From assembly GCA_019638385.1 (NCBI GenBank), contig JAHBTW010000006.1, forward strand, positions 1 to 64,000: a DNA stretch of 64,000 nucleotides, given 5' to 3'. Both the position numbers and the translations under genes were made by a program. Below the pieces are notes generated by a model that saw only the letters and a program-made list of their open reading frames with translations, was not told the DNA's origin and did not search any database. This document shows positions 26,543 through 36,079 of this stretch, piece by piece. The DNA comes from Saprospiraceae bacterium (GTDB lineage: Bacteria; Bacteroidota; Bacteroidia; Chitinophagales; Saprospiraceae). Position 1 is the stretch's first letter. Each line of letters starts with the position of its first letter.

Positions 26543-28219
26543 ATGACAGACGAGAGACCTTGGCTCAAATTGTACCCTTCCGGCGTTCCCGCCAATGTGG
26601 ATGTTGACGCATATCCCAACCTCACGACTATGCTCGACGAAACGTTCAAAAAATTTCGATCCAAACCCGCGTTTACCTGCATGGGCAAAACGATGACCTT
26701 CGAGGAGGTGGATCGCCTTTCCGCGCAGTTCGGCGCTTACCTGCATTCGCGGGGTTTGGAGCCGGGCGACCGCGTAGCCCTCATGATGCCCAACATGCTG
26801 CAATATCCCGTCGCTATGTTCGGCGTATTGCGGGCCGGTTTGGTCATTGTGAACACCAACCCGCTCTACACGCCGCGCGAAATGCTCCATCAGTTCAACG
26901 ACTCCGGCGCCAAAGCCATCGTTATTGCGGAGAATTTTGCGTCCAACTTAGAGAAGATATTGGGCCAAACGCAGATCAAAACCATCATCCTCGCCAGTAT
27001 CGGCGAGATGTTGGGTTTCCCCAAAAGCGCTATCGTCAATTTTGTGGTGCGCTCCGTGAAAAAGTTGGTACCCAAATACACCCTGCCCAATACCGTTTCC
27101 TTCAAACAGGCATTGGAAGGCGGACGCAAATTCAAATTGCCGCAATTCACCAGTACCCCCGATGATGTGATCCTGCTGCAATACACCGGCGGCACCACCG
27201 GCGTATCGAAAGGCGCCATGCTTACCAACCGCAACCTCGTGGCCAACATGGTACAAATGAAAGCCTGGATGCAGCCCTTCCTCAAAGAAGGCGAAGAAGT
27301 GGCGCTGTGCCCCTTGCCGCTGTACCACATTTTTGCCTTTTCAGTCAACTGTCTGGCGCTGATGGCGCAAGGGGCCGAAAACGTGCTCATCACCAATGCG
27401 CGCGACATCCCTTCGCTCGTCAAAGAATTGAAAAACAGGCCGGTATCGCTCATTTCGGGCGTTAACACCCTGTTCAACGCGCTGCTCAACAATCCCGAAT
27501 TTGCCTCTGCCGATTTCAGTCGCCTGAAGATCACAGTGGGCGGCGGCATGGCCGTGCAAAAGCCGGTAGCGGAGCGTTGGCAGCAGGTCACCGGCTGTTT
27601 TCTCAGCGAAGGTTACGGCATGACGGAATCCTCGCCGGTCATCACCGCCAACCCTTTTGACGGCAGCGGACGGCTCGGCACCATCGGCCTGCCCTTCCCT
27701 TCCACCGATGTGCGCATCGTCAATGAAGTGGGGAGCGTAATGGGCGTGGGAGAAATCGGCGAAATTCAGTGCAAAGGTCCGCAGGTAATGAAAGGCTACT
27801 ACAACCGCCCCGAATCCACTGCTGATACCATCCAAAACGGCTGGCTCTGCACCGGCGACATCGGCCTGATGGAAGCCGACGGCTACTTCCGCATCGTAGA
27901 TCGCAAAAAGGACATGATCCTCGTATCGGGGTTCAATGTGTATCCCAATGAAATAGAGGAAGTGGTGGTGAGCCACCCCAAAGTACTCGAAGCCGCCGCC
28001 ATCGGCATTCCCGACGAAAAATCGGGTGAGGTGGTCAAGCTCTTTGTGGTGAAAAAAGATCAATCCCTCACCGAAAACGAGGTCATCAGCTATTGTCGCG
28101 AAAATCTCACCGGCTACAAAATTCCAAAAACCGTGGAATTCCGCTCCGACCTGCCCAAAACTAATGTGGGCAAGATTCTGCGACGGGAGTTGCGGGATGA
28201 GACGGTGGGGAAGGGGTGA
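26543..28219 (+). CDS. fadD: Long-chain fatty acid-CoA ligase
   Basis: The 558-residue AMP-forming enzyme activates fatty acids with ATP and CoA. Motifs in order: the phosphate-binding loop YTGGTTGVSKGAML, the adenine-binding GYGMTESSP, and the hinge and fatty-acyl signature WLCTGDIGLMEADGYFRIVDRKKDMILVSGFNVYPNEIEEV. The C-terminal catalytic lysine lies in LPKTNVGKILRRELRD. Length and motifs match FadD. It is preceded by a good promoter and ends 6 bases from the convergent symporter gene. It would feed beta-oxidation or phospholipid synthesis. Confidence 0.93.
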   Translation: MTDERPWLKLYPSGVPANVDVDAYPNLTTMLDETFKKFRSKPAFTCMGKTMTFEEVDRLSAQFGAYLHSRGLEPGDRVALMMPNMLQYPVAMFGVLRAGLVIVNTNPLYTPREMLHQFNDSGAKAIVIAENFASNLEKILGQTQIKTIILASIGEMLGFPKSAIVNFVVRSVKKLVPKYTLPNTVSFKQALEGGRKFKLPQFTSTPDDVILLQYTGGTTGVSKGAMLTNRNLVANMVQMKAWMQPFLKEGEEVALCPLPLYHIFAFSVNCLALMAQGAENVLITNARDIPSLVKELKNRPVSLISGVNTLFNALLNNPEFASADFSRLKITVGGGMAVQKPVAERWQQVTGCFLSEGYGMTESSPVITANPFDGSGRLGTIGLPFPSTDVRIVNEVGSVMGVGEIGEIQCKGPQVMKGYYNRPESTADTIQNGWLCTGDIGLMEADGYFRIVDRKKDMILVSGFNVYPNEIEEVVVSHPKVLEAAAIGIPDEKSGEVVKLFVVKKDQSLTENEVISYCRENLTGYKIPKTVEFRSDLPKTNVGKILRRELRDETVGKG

Positions 28220-28225
28220 TTACCC

Positions 28226-29719
28226 CTACTCCTCCGCCTCCCAATAAGAAATGGCCAGCAGGCCGAGGAACGTAAGCAATCCATTGAGGGCGATGGTGAG
28301 GAAGCCGAATTTGAATCCGGCCAGGATTTGCTCAGAGTAAAAGTCTAATAAAAACGTGAGTACGGGCGCCAAGAGGCATACCGGGAGGACCAAGTGATCG
28401 CGCACTTTGAGCTTGGTGGCCATGCCGAATACGAACAGCCCCAGCAGGGGGCCGTAGGTGTAGGCAGCTACCTGAAACAGGAGGGTAATAACCGCCGAAT
28501 TGCTCAGCGCGTTAAAGACCAATATCATCAAAAACAATACGCCTGTGACGCCGAGGTGAACGAAGATGCGGGTGCGCTTCAATTGAGATTCGGGCACTTC
28601 GGTTTTCTTTTCAAAATTGAGAAAATCCACACAGAAGGAAGTGGTGAGCGCCGTCATGCCGGAATCGGCGCTGGAGTAGGCGGCGGCGGTAAGTCCCAGC
28701 ACGAACAGCACACCCACGATGGGCGACAGGTGTTCAAGGGCAATGCCCGGATAGAGTTCGTCGGTTTTGGCGGGCAGCTCTACTCCGAAGTTGGCCGCAT
28801 AGATATACAACAGCGCGCCCAGCATCAGAAACAACAGATTGACGACCACCAATACCGAACTGAAGCTGAGCATGTTCTTCTGCGCATCGCGGAGGTTGCG
28901 GCAACTCAGGTTTTTTTGCATCATGTCCTGATCCAAGCCCGTCATAGTGATGGTAATGAGCGCGCCGCTGAGGAACTGTTTGAAGAAGTTGTTGGGGTCG
29001 CTCCAGCCGCCCTCAAAGTAGAAGATTTTGGAATATTGGCTGTTCGACACCATCTCAATCATACCGCTGATGTTGGTATCCAATGCCTGTCCGATGAAAA
29101 TGACCGTAAGAACGACAGCCGATAGCAGAAAGGCCGTTTGCAGCGCGTCTGTCCAGATGATGGTTTTCAATCCGCCCCGGAAGGTATATATCCATATCAG
29201 TGCGAGGGCCATGAATACAGTCAGCCAAAACGGAACTCCCAGGGGCTGCATCACAAAACGGTGAATCACGATGGAGACCAAAAACAGCCGCAGTGCAGAG
29301 CCGATGCTGCGGGAGAGCAAAAAATAAGCCGCGCCGGTTTTGTACGAAAAAAAACCGAAGCGCTGCTCCAGATAGCCGTAGATGGAGGTCAGTTGCAGGC
29401 GATAATACAATGGCAACAACACAAATGCAATAACCACATACCCCAGCAAATACCCCAATACCACCTGAAAATACGAAAATGCCTCATTGGCAACCCCGGC
29501 GCCGCCTACCGCTCCCGGCACCGATATGAACGTGATGCCCGATATGGTGGAGCCGATCATCCCGAATGCCACCAAGGGCCAAGGCGCCTGCCGGCCGGCG
29601 AGAAAGAAGTTGATGTTAGAGGTTTTTTTCCGGCTGGTAAACCAGGAAACGATTATCAACATAAGGAAATACCCGAGCAAAATGCCCAGTATGATGAGCG
29701 GCGTGAGTTTCTGGATCAT
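28226..29719 (-). CDS. Sodium:solute symporter (SSS family)
   Basis: Using the ATG at 29719, the protein has 497 residues and about 13 transmembrane helices. Family features include ILLGYFLMLIIVSWFTSRKK at the N-terminus, FGMIGSTISGITFISVPGAVG in helix 2, and GLTAAAYSSADSGMTALTTSF near 350-370 (the sodium-site serines). The substrate is not readable; proline, sugar or pantothenate-like solutes are typical. An upstream start (29779) would add a polar 20-residue tail and is rejected. Confidence 0.9.
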   Translation of the reverse strand: MIQKLTPLIILGILLGYFLMLIIVSWFTSRKKTSNINFFLAGRQAPWPLVAFGMIGSTISGITFISVPGAVGGAGVANEAFSYFQVVLGYLLGYVVIAFVLLPLYYRLQLTSIYGYLEQRFGFFSYKTGAAYFLLSRSIGSALRLFLVSIVIHRFVMQPLGVPFWLTVFMALALIWIYTFRGGLKTIIWTDALQTAFLLSAVVLTVIFIGQALDTNISGMIEMVSNSQYSKIFYFEGGWSDPNNFFKQFLSGALITITMTGLDQDMMQKNLSCRNLRDAQKNMLSFSSVLVVVNLLFLMLGALLYIYAANFGVELPAKTDELYPGIALEHLSPIVGVLFVLGLTAAAYSSADSGMTALTTSFCVDFLNFEKKTEVPESQLKRTRIFVHLGVTGVLFLMILVFNALSNSAVITLLFQVAAYTYGPLLGLFVFGMATKLKVRDHLVLPVCLLAPVLTFLLDFYSEQILAGFKFGFLTIALNGLLTFLGLLAISYWEAEE

Positions 29720-29844
29720 TGGCGTATCCCGGTTTTCGTATGCTTGAGGGGTAAAGGTAGAAAAAACGTTGGAATGCAAAGGCGATACACCGGGTTTACG
29801 CGGTATGGCTACCGTCTCAAGTGCGGAGGATAGTGGGTCTATCC

Positions 29845-30780
29845 TTATCCTTTCCCGTGCTCTTTCAGTATGCGAACCACCTCAGCTTCATCCAGTCCGG
29901 TGATGTCGGCTATTAATGCCTGAGAGAGATTGTTGGAGTATGCATTTAAAACGACTTCAATTTTTCCTTCAATTTTTCCTTCAATTTTTCCTTCAATTTT
30001 TCCTTCAATTTTTCCTTCTTCCTTGATTGAAGTGTAAGTACTCATAACCTGTTCTCTGACCGACGTAGAGGGAATCTGCTGAATGGTTTCCATAATTTTT
30101 TCTTTTGATAACTTGGTAACACTAAGGATGTAAACGGACACGGCAACCAAAAAGTTTTTCTGAATGTACGGCTCTAAGCTGCTTGATATTTGAATGAAAT
30201 AACGGAGCAGCCCCTCCGTATCGTAGCGGTAACGCTGTACCATAAGTGCCGCACTCAACAGTGCATTGCCCAAATGGATGATTTGGTCTTCTGATAAATC
30301 GAACAGACTGACGAAGATGGTGTCAAAGCCTGGAAGATAGGGCTGCAAAGCGATTGGCAAGTCATTAAAATAGTCCTTTATCTGACGCAGTTTCCATTTC
30401 TGCTTGCCTTGATAATAAACGCACGATACAATCGGGTGGAGCTTTCCACCCTGTTTTATCTGTGTAGCATAACCGCCGGCCAGATAGCTCAATATTTGAA
30501 ACATGGCATATTTCTCCGGCGTGGACTTGGCCTCCAATAGCACCGAAACAAAGGCATGATCAGATTTCCCAATGAACGGAATCCGAACTACTATATCCGC
30601 AAACGTCTCTTCCAACTCCGGCGAAATGAAGCTGGTGTTGGCATATTCCATGCGGGGGATATCAAGGAGGACGGAAACATCGCGGGGCAAGTATGCCTGA
30701 AGAAATTCAATAGCCAACTCCCGATCGGAAAGCATTTCCTTGACAAACTTGTCGTGCGGATTATTGACGGATTTAGCCAT
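29845..30780 (-). CDS. Rpn-type PD-(D/E)XK nuclease / transposase-like protein
   Basis: The 311-residue protein belongs to the Rpn family (Transposase_31, PF04754), whose E. coli members promote recombination and cut DNA. The N-terminus HDKFVKEMLSDRELAIEFLQAYLP is the family hallmark. Catalytic residues appear as D62 (TFADIVVRI) and E83-x-K85 (SVLLEAKST). Near residue 255 a coding minisatellite gives five consecutive GKIE units before the C-terminal helix. The gene stands alone between the symporter and lspA. Such genes are multicopy and mobile in Bacteroidota. Confidence 0.88.
   Translation of the reverse strand: MAKSVNNPHDKFVKEMLSDRELAIEFLQAYLPRDVSVLLDIPRMEYANTSFISPELEETFADIVVRIPFIGKSDHAFVSVLLEAKSTPEKYAMFQILSYLAGGYATQIKQGGKLHPIVSCVYYQGKQKWKLRQIKDYFNDLPIALQPYLPGFDTIFVSLFDLSEDQIIHLGNALLSAALMVQRYRYDTEGLLRYFIQISSSLEPYIQKNFLVAVSVYILSVTKLSKEKIMETIQQIPSTSVREQVMSTYTSIKEEGKIEGKIEGKIEGKIEGKIEVVLNAYSNNLSQALIADITGLDEAEVVRILKEHGKG
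29955..30014. repeat. 12-bp coding minisatellite, five copies
   Basis: Five perfect tandem copies of CTTCAATTTTTC on the plus strand encode GKIE repeats on the minus strand. Any change in copy number keeps the frame, so the Rpn protein can vary in length by 4 residues per unit. Confidence 0.95.
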
Positions 30781-30822
30781 AAGGACAAATTAGTGACCAA
30801 TCATATACTACAAGCTCGGCGA

Positions 30823-31347
30823 CTAATGCTCCTCTGTTTTCGACGCTTCCGCGCCTTGATCCGGCGCCGGCTCTTTTTTAGAAGACTTGAACATGTACGG
30901 CAGCATCATAAACAAACCGGCCATGATGGCCATATCGGCCACATTGAAAATGCCGGTGCGCAGCGAGCCGATCCCCATGAGCAGAAAGTCCACCACCTTG
31001 CCTTCCATAATGCGGTCGTAGAGATTGCTCAGCCCGCCGCCCGAAATGAGGCTGAATGCCGCGATCTGCCAGGTATTCATGCCTTTCCCGAAAAGGGTAT
31101 AAATAAACAGTCCGACCAAAAGTATGGCCGGCAAAATCGTGAGGGCTATCAGGCGAAGCGCATCCGGGAAGTTGGCGCCGAAACTGAGAAACGCGCCTTC
31201 GTTTTCCACGAAGATGAATTGTAAATACTCCCCGACCACATCCTGTATGGGTTGGCCTTTGAGGTGGCGCAGCGCCAACATTTTCGTCCAACGATCGAGG
31301 CCGATGCTGATGATCACCAGCGATAAAACCAATACTGTTCTTTTCAT
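30823..31347 (-). CDS. lspA: Lipoprotein signal peptidase
   Basis: The roughly 174-residue, four-helix aspartyl protease removes signal peptides from prolipoproteins. The active-site motifs are present: GGGLSNLYDRIMEGKVVDFLLM with one catalytic Asp, and FNVADMAIMAG with the other. The usual GN pair before the first aspartate reads SN here, a minor variation. A charged, Pro/Glu-rich tail of about 20 residues follows the last helix. The ATG at 31347 is favoured over 31359. Many lipoproteins in this window would be its substrates. Confidence 0.93.
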   Translation of the reverse strand: MKRTVLVLSLVIISIGLDRWTKMLALRHLKGQPIQDVVGEYLQFIFVENEGAFLSFGANFPDALRLIALTILPAILLVGLFIYTLFGKGMNTWQIAAFSLISGGGLSNLYDRIMEGKVVDFLLMGIGSLRTGIFNVADMAIMAGLFMMLPYMFKSSKKEPAPDQGAEASKTEEH

Positions 31348-31436
31348 AATGGGTAGCAATAGGCCGGAAAATTAGGCATTTTATCACAAATCGCTACCTT
31401 TAAGCCTTTCTTGAACCTGAAATTGCCCTGCTGCGC

Positions 31437-32825
31437 ATGAAACCATTCTTTACCAACGACGCCATTGTTCTCGGCATTCTCCTTGCGGTACTCGCTTTTG
31501 TCTTTGTCAGCTCCGGCAGCAAAGCCTCTGTCTGGCAACGGTTTTACCGCATTTTTCCGCCGCTGTTGCTGTGTTATTTTTTGCCCGCATTGCTGCATTG
31601 GCCGTTGGGGATTATCGCCAACGACTGGTTCGACATCAAGCTCTGGGACGAACTCCGCAATATGGGCCTCGACCCGCCCGCCAAGGCTTCTTTCTCCGAG
31701 ATGGACCGGTTCTTATCGCAGAACAATGTGCCCGAAGAGGTTTCCAAGCCATTCAAGCGAGGCTCCGGATTGTATAATGTTTCTTCCCGGTACCTCCTCC
31801 CCGCCAGCCTCATCCTGCTGTGCCTGAGCATTGACCTCAAAGCGGTGCTCAACCTCGGCCCCAAAGCGCTCATCATGTTCCTCACCGCCACGGCGGGCAT
31901 TATACTCGGCGGGCCGGTAGCGCTCTTGGTCGTCACCACTGCTTTCCCTAACCTCATTGACGTATCTACCGAAGAACTTTGGAAAGGGCTTTCTACCATT
32001 GCCGGCTCCTGGATCGGCGGCGGCGCCAACCAAACGGCCATGCGCGAAATTTTCAACGTGAGCCAAAATCTCTTCGGCACCATGGTCGTGGTGGACATTG
32101 TGGTGGCCAACATCTGGATGGCCTTCCTCCTCTACGGCGCCAACATCCGGGAACGCATTGACAAATCGCTCAAAGCCGATACCAGCGCCATTGACGATCT
32201 CATACAACGGGTGCGCGCTTTCCGCGAAGGCGTCGAACGCATCCCCAACACCACCGATACCTTCAAAATGCTGGCCGTGGCTTTCGGTGGAGTGGCGCTC
32301 GCCCATTGGGGCGCCCAACTCATCACCGGCGCACTCGCGCCGCATCAGGAGCAACTCGTCGCCATGCGCTTAGAGTCGCTCAACTCCTCTTTTTTCTGGA
32401 TCGTGGTCATTGCCACTACCTTCGGGTTGGTCTTGTCTTTCACCCGCGCGCGCAACCTCGAAGGCGTGGGCGCTTCCCGCTGGGGCAGCGTGTTCATTTA
32501 TGTGCTCGTGGCTACCATCGGCATGCAAATGGATCTCGGCGCGGTGTTCAAAAACCTCGGCCTTTTTGCCATCGGCTTCGTATGGATGCTGACGCACGTA
32601 GCGCTGTTGCTCATCGTGGCCAAGCTCATTCGGGCGCCGTTTTTCTTTGTGGCGGTCGGTAGTCAGGCCAATGTAGGCGGGGCGGCATCGGCGCCGGTAG
32701 TGGCGTCGGCATTCGATACGGCTTTAGCGCCGGTGGGCGTGTTGCTCGCCGTACTCGGCTATGCGCTGGGCACTTACGGAGCGCTCCTCTGTGCGTTTTT
32801 GATGAAAATGGCGGCCGGCGGATAA
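31437..32825 (+). CDS. DUF819 family membrane protein, putative transporter
   Basis: The 462-residue protein has about 12 hydrophobic segments and the DUF819 (YjcL-like) conserved blocks: SRYLLPASLILLCLSIDLKAVLNLGPKA, the re-entrant-like GSWIGGGANQTAMREIF, and GSQANVGGAASAPVVASAFD near the end. The duplicated glycine-rich motifs resemble those of bile-acid-sodium-symporter-fold carriers. Substrate unknown. The gene is divergent from lspA with about 90 bases between starts, and TACCTTTA near 31395 may be its -7 box. Confidence 0.85.
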   Translation: MKPFFTNDAIVLGILLAVLAFVFVSSGSKASVWQRFYRIFPPLLLCYFLPALLHWPLGIIANDWFDIKLWDELRNMGLDPPAKASFSEMDRFLSQNNVPEEVSKPFKRGSGLYNVSSRYLLPASLILLCLSIDLKAVLNLGPKALIMFLTATAGIILGGPVALLVVTTAFPNLIDVSTEELWKGLSTIAGSWIGGGANQTAMREIFNVSQNLFGTMVVVDIVVANIWMAFLLYGANIRERIDKSLKADTSAIDDLIQRVRAFREGVERIPNTTDTFKMLAVAFGGVALAHWGAQLITGALAPHQEQLVAMRLESLNSSFFWIVVIATTFGLVLSFTRARNLEGVGASRWGSVFIYVLVATIGMQMDLGAVFKNLGLFAIGFVWMLTHVALLLIVAKLIRAPFFFVAVGSQANVGGAASAPVVASAFDTALAPVGVLLAVLGYALGTYGALLCAFLMKMAAGG

Positions 32826-32840
32826 TTGCAACTCATCGCT

Positions 32841-33578
32841 ATGTATCAGGCGCTCAAGTCCATTCTGCGGCGGGTATTGCCGACGGGTTTTTTGTTGAAA
32901 AACGAACCGGCACTCCGGAGTCTGTATGCCTTATTTTACTTGGGCCGGCAGTTTGAGTGCAACATTTGCGGCACGCAGCTTCGCACGTTTATCAACATGA
33001 AAAACGGAGATAAAATGTGCCCGCGCTGCGGCAGTCTTCAACGCGACCGAAGGCTGTGGGGTTTGTTGCAAACCGGCCTGTTGCGCGACAACATTTCTAT
33101 ATTGGACTTCTCGCCCTCGCGCTGTCTTTACCGAAAATTGAAACAAACAAAAGGCATCCGCTACACGAGTACCGACTTGTCGGGCCATTTTTTTGCCGAC
33201 GAACGGTTCGACATCACCGCGCTCCCGGTCGGCGATGAAACGTACGATCTCGTCATCTGCTTCCACGTTTTGGAACACATCGAAGACGACCGACGGGCGA
33301 TGCAGGAGTTGTATCGCGTGCTCAAACCCAATGGAGCGGCCATTGTACAAACGCCGTTTCGCGAAGGCGACATCTATGAAAATGAGGCGATTAAAACCCC
33401 GGAAGAACGGCTCCTGCATTTCGGACAGGAAGACCATGTGCGCGTCTATTCTGTAGCCGGGCTGCGCGAGCGCCTGCAATCCTGCGGATTTGATGCTCTG
33501 ATTATGGAATATTCGGGCGCCGAAACCCGCTGCGGTTTAAAATCAGATGATGTGGTGCTGCTTGCCGTCAAGCGGTAG
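32841..33578 (+). CDS. SAM-dependent methyltransferase with N-terminal zinc motif
   Basis: The 245-residue protein starts at the ATG at 32841; an in-frame TTG at 32826 is less likely. Residues ~34-70 form a CxxC...CxxC zinc ribbon (ECNICGTQL, then MCPRCGSLQRDRR). A class I methyltransferase core follows: ISILDFSPS near the SAM site, YDLVICFHVLEHIEDDRRAMQELYRVLKPNG, then a variable C-terminal lobe. The acceptor is unknown; relatives modify sugars or lipids. Its TAG stop directly abuts the stop of the convergent fumarylacetoacetase gene (TAGCTA), leaving no intergenic base. Confidence 0.87.
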   Translation: MYQALKSILRRVLPTGFLLKNEPALRSLYALFYLGRQFECNICGTQLRTFINMKNGDKMCPRCGSLQRDRRLWGLLQTGLLRDNISILDFSPSRCLYRKLKQTKGIRYTSTDLSGHFFADERFDITALPVGDETYDLVICFHVLEHIEDDRRAMQELYRVLKPNGAAIVQTPFREGDIYENEAIKTPEERLLHFGQEDHVRVYSVAGLRERLQSCGFDALIMEYSGAETRCGLKSDDVVLLAVKR

Positions 33579-34844
33579 CTACAGTCCCAGCACTTTGCCG
33601 CTCGCTTCTCCGAATCCCACGCGCACGCCGTTGCGCTCGCCCCAGCCGCGCAGTATCACCGTATCGCCGTCGTTGATAAAGGAGCGGGTAGAACCGTCGG
33701 GCATGGGCAGCGGCTTGGTACCGCGCCAGGCCAGTTCCAGCATAGAGCCGTAGCTGCCTTCCTCCGGCCCGCTGATGGTGCCCGATGCGCATACATCGCC
33801 GATATTGAAATTGCAGCCGTTTACGGCGTGATGCGCCAATTGCTGGGCCATGTTCCAATACATGTATTTGAAGTTGGAACGGCATACCCGCGCGGCTTCG
33901 CCGGCTTCGGGCTGTATCCACACTTCGAGGTGGAGGTCAAAATTTTTATTTCCTTCCGATTTCAGATACGGCAGCACCTCCGGTTCCTGTACCGGGCCGG
34001 GCGTCCGAAACGGCTCAAGCGCTTCGAGCGTCACCACCCAGGGCGATACGGTGGAACCGAAATTTTTGCCGAGAAACGGGCCGAGCGGCACATACTCCCA
34101 TTGCTGTATGTCGCGAGCCGACCAGTCGTTGAACAACACCAACCCGAAGATGTAGTCCTCCGCTTCTCCTATTCCGATGGGTTGCCCCAATTCGGTGGGT
34201 TTCCCTACCACAAAGGCCATTTCCAACTCAAAATCCATGCGCGCACTGGGGCCGAACACCGGTTGATCGGCGCCGGGCGGAAGCGTTTGCCCCGATGGGC
34301 GCCGGATGGGCGTGCCCGACACCACGATGGAGGAAGCGCGCCCGTGATACGCTACCGGGAGGTGTCGCCAGTTGGGCAAAAGCGGGTTTTGCGGGTCGCG
34401 AAACATAGACCCCACGTTCGAGGCATGTTCCAGACTGGAATAAAAATCGGTGTAATCGCCTACCCGAACCGGCATCAGCATTTCCACTTCCGACTGCGGG
34501 AACAGGAAAAACGGGGCGAGTTCGCCGGCATCCCACTCTTCAAAATCAGTATCGAGAATGTGCGAAAGCCGGTTGCGCACCGCCGAGGTTTTGGCTTTGC
34601 CGAGCGCCATAAAATCGTTCAGATACGGCTGCGCAAACACTTCGAGCGGAATGCCGAGATCGTCGAAGAATCCGTGCTCGGCCAGCACTTGCAGGTCGGC
34701 GGCCTGCCGGCCGATGGCAGTGGCCAAGCGGGGCGAACCGCCGGCCCGGCGCATGATGCCGAAGGGCAGGTTTTGAATGGGAAAATCGCAACCGGGAGGA
34801 ACATCCACCCAGGAGCGCAATGCAGGATCGTTGGCTCTGGTCAT
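33579..34844 (-). CDS. fahA: Fumarylacetoacetase
   Basis: The 421-residue enzyme cleaves fumarylacetoacetate to fumarate and acetoacetate at the end of tyrosine degradation. The N-terminal SH3-like domain (FPIQNLPFGIMRR) precedes the catalytic domain with PVAYHGRASSIVVSG (catalytic His and Arg), DFELEMAFVVGK (metal glutamates) and FNDWSARDIQQWEYVPLGPFLGKNFG. Length is that of eukaryotic-type FAH. The other tyrosine-degradation genes are not in the window. It starts one base after the stop of the upstream coiled-coil gene. Confidence 0.94.
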   Translation of the reverse strand: MTRANDPALRSWVDVPPGCDFPIQNLPFGIMRRAGGSPRLATAIGRQAADLQVLAEHGFFDDLGIPLEVFAQPYLNDFMALGKAKTSAVRNRLSHILDTDFEEWDAGELAPFFLFPQSEVEMLMPVRVGDYTDFYSSLEHASNVGSMFRDPQNPLLPNWRHLPVAYHGRASSIVVSGTPIRRPSGQTLPPGADQPVFGPSARMDFELEMAFVVGKPTELGQPIGIGEAEDYIFGLVLFNDWSARDIQQWEYVPLGPFLGKNFGSTVSPWVVTLEALEPFRTPGPVQEPEVLPYLKSEGNKNFDLHLEVWIQPEAGEAARVCRSNFKYMYWNMAQQLAHHAVNGCNFNIGDVCASGTISGPEEGSYGSMLELAWRGTKPLPMPDGSTRSFINDGDTVILRGWGERNGVRVGFGEASGKVLGL

Positions 34845-34845
34845 T

Positions 34846-36060
34846 TTATACTTCGGTTTCTCGTCCGCCTTTTAGTTGTTCCTGATATTCTTGCAGCAAT
34901 GCCCAATCGCCGTTGGCGGCGAGGCGGGCTTGCGCCGGCCAAGTGCCGGGGGTATGAATGCGAAAGCGCCCGCCGGCTTCTTCGAGTATTTGCTCCAATC
35001 GCTCCACGGGGGTTTCCGCGAGGTCGTCCCAGGTCATAATGTTTGCGTTGTGCAGGAGTTCTTCTATTTTGGGGCCGATGCCCTCTATCAATTTGAGGTC
35101 GGTTCTTTCCGGCGCCGGGCCTGATTTGAGTTCAAATGCTTCCGGGTTTTCGCGTTTGAGGCGGGCCAGTTCGGCGGCCTGTCCAACCCAGTTATCGCGT
35201 TCGATGCGGCCGGGAAAATAGCCGATAGCGTCTGTGATCTGCCCGATTCCGGAGGCGTCCCATTCGCTGATTTGCCGGTAAGTGAATACGCCGGCTTCGT
35301 TGAGTTTCTGTGCCAGAAAAGGGCCCACGCCTTCAATGCGGGTGAGGTCGTCCTGATCTGTTTCAGCGCCGGGCATGGCGATTGTCTCGTGCAGTACGCT
35401 TTTGTTTTGTTGGAAAATCAATTCCGGCTCTTCCGGTTCCGGCGCTTCGAAGGTTAGCGAGGAGAGCACGGCCGGCGCGGGCGTCGTTTCCAATTTGGCC
35501 AGCGCCTCGGCCAATGCCGCTTTCAAGCTGTTGTTTTCAGCTTCGGTTCGGCTCAATTTATCTACCAATACTTCCAGACGGCTGATGCTGTCATCTATGC
35601 CCGATTGGTTGAGTGTTGACGCCTGTTCCATCGCGGCAGAGCGTTCGCCGTTGCGCATTTTCAGCCCCAGAATCTGATGATTGAGGTCTTCGATGTTGGA
35701 ACCATAAGCGGCATTGGCAGCCTGCAGGCGTTCTACCTCGGCATTGAGGGCAAACATCTCGTTGTATTGGCGGGTATTTTCCTCTTCGAGGCGGGCCGCG
35801 CGGGCTATTTGTTCCTCCGCTTCAAACATGGCTTTTTTCAGATCTGCGTTGAGCAGGTCCAATTGCTCTTTGAGCGCGAGCACCTGCGCCTGCGCCTCGG
35901 CGGTAGCCCGTTCACTGTCTTCCAGCGCTTTGCGCAATTGAGCAATCCGGCGGCTCCGCAGCAAATAGCCGATGATCAGGCCGAACAAAAACGATACGAG
36001 CAAAAAGAACAGAATGGCGATGCTTTCCTGCGAGTTGAATTGGGCAAAGAAATTATCCAT
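34846..36060 (-). CDS. Membrane-anchored coiled-coil protein with two HhH-like modules
   Basis: The 404-residue protein has one N-terminal transmembrane helix (SIAILFFLLVSFLFGLIIGYLL) and a long coiled coil at about 30-190, rich in Glu, Ala and Leu. Two related modules follow: DDLTRIEGVGPFLAQKLNEAGVFTYRQISEW at about 240 and TDLKLIEGIGPKIEELLHNANIMTWDDLAE at about 320. IEGxGP is the helix-hairpin-helix signature seen in DUF4332-like proteins of Bacteroidota. The function is unknown; a structural or envelope-nucleoid role is possible. It lies between the OmpA gene and fahA with tight spacing. Confidence 0.8.
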   Translation of the reverse strand: MDNFFAQFNSQESIAILFFLLVSFLFGLIIGYLLRSRRIAQLRKALEDSERATAEAQAQVLALKEQLDLLNADLKKAMFEAEEQIARAARLEEENTRQYNEMFALNAEVERLQAANAAYGSNIEDLNHQILGLKMRNGERSAAMEQASTLNQSGIDDSISRLEVLVDKLSRTEAENNSLKAALAEALAKLETTPAPAVLSSLTFEAPEPEEPELIFQQNKSVLHETIAMPGAETDQDDLTRIEGVGPFLAQKLNEAGVFTYRQISEWDASGIGQITDAIGYFPGRIERDNWVGQAAELARLKRENPEAFELKSGPAPERTDLKLIEGIGPKIEELLHNANIMTWDDLAETPVERLEQILEEAGGRFRIHTPGTWPAQARLAANGDWALLQEYQEQLKGGRETEV

Positions 36061-36079
36061 TGGTATGGTAGTTTTTTGA

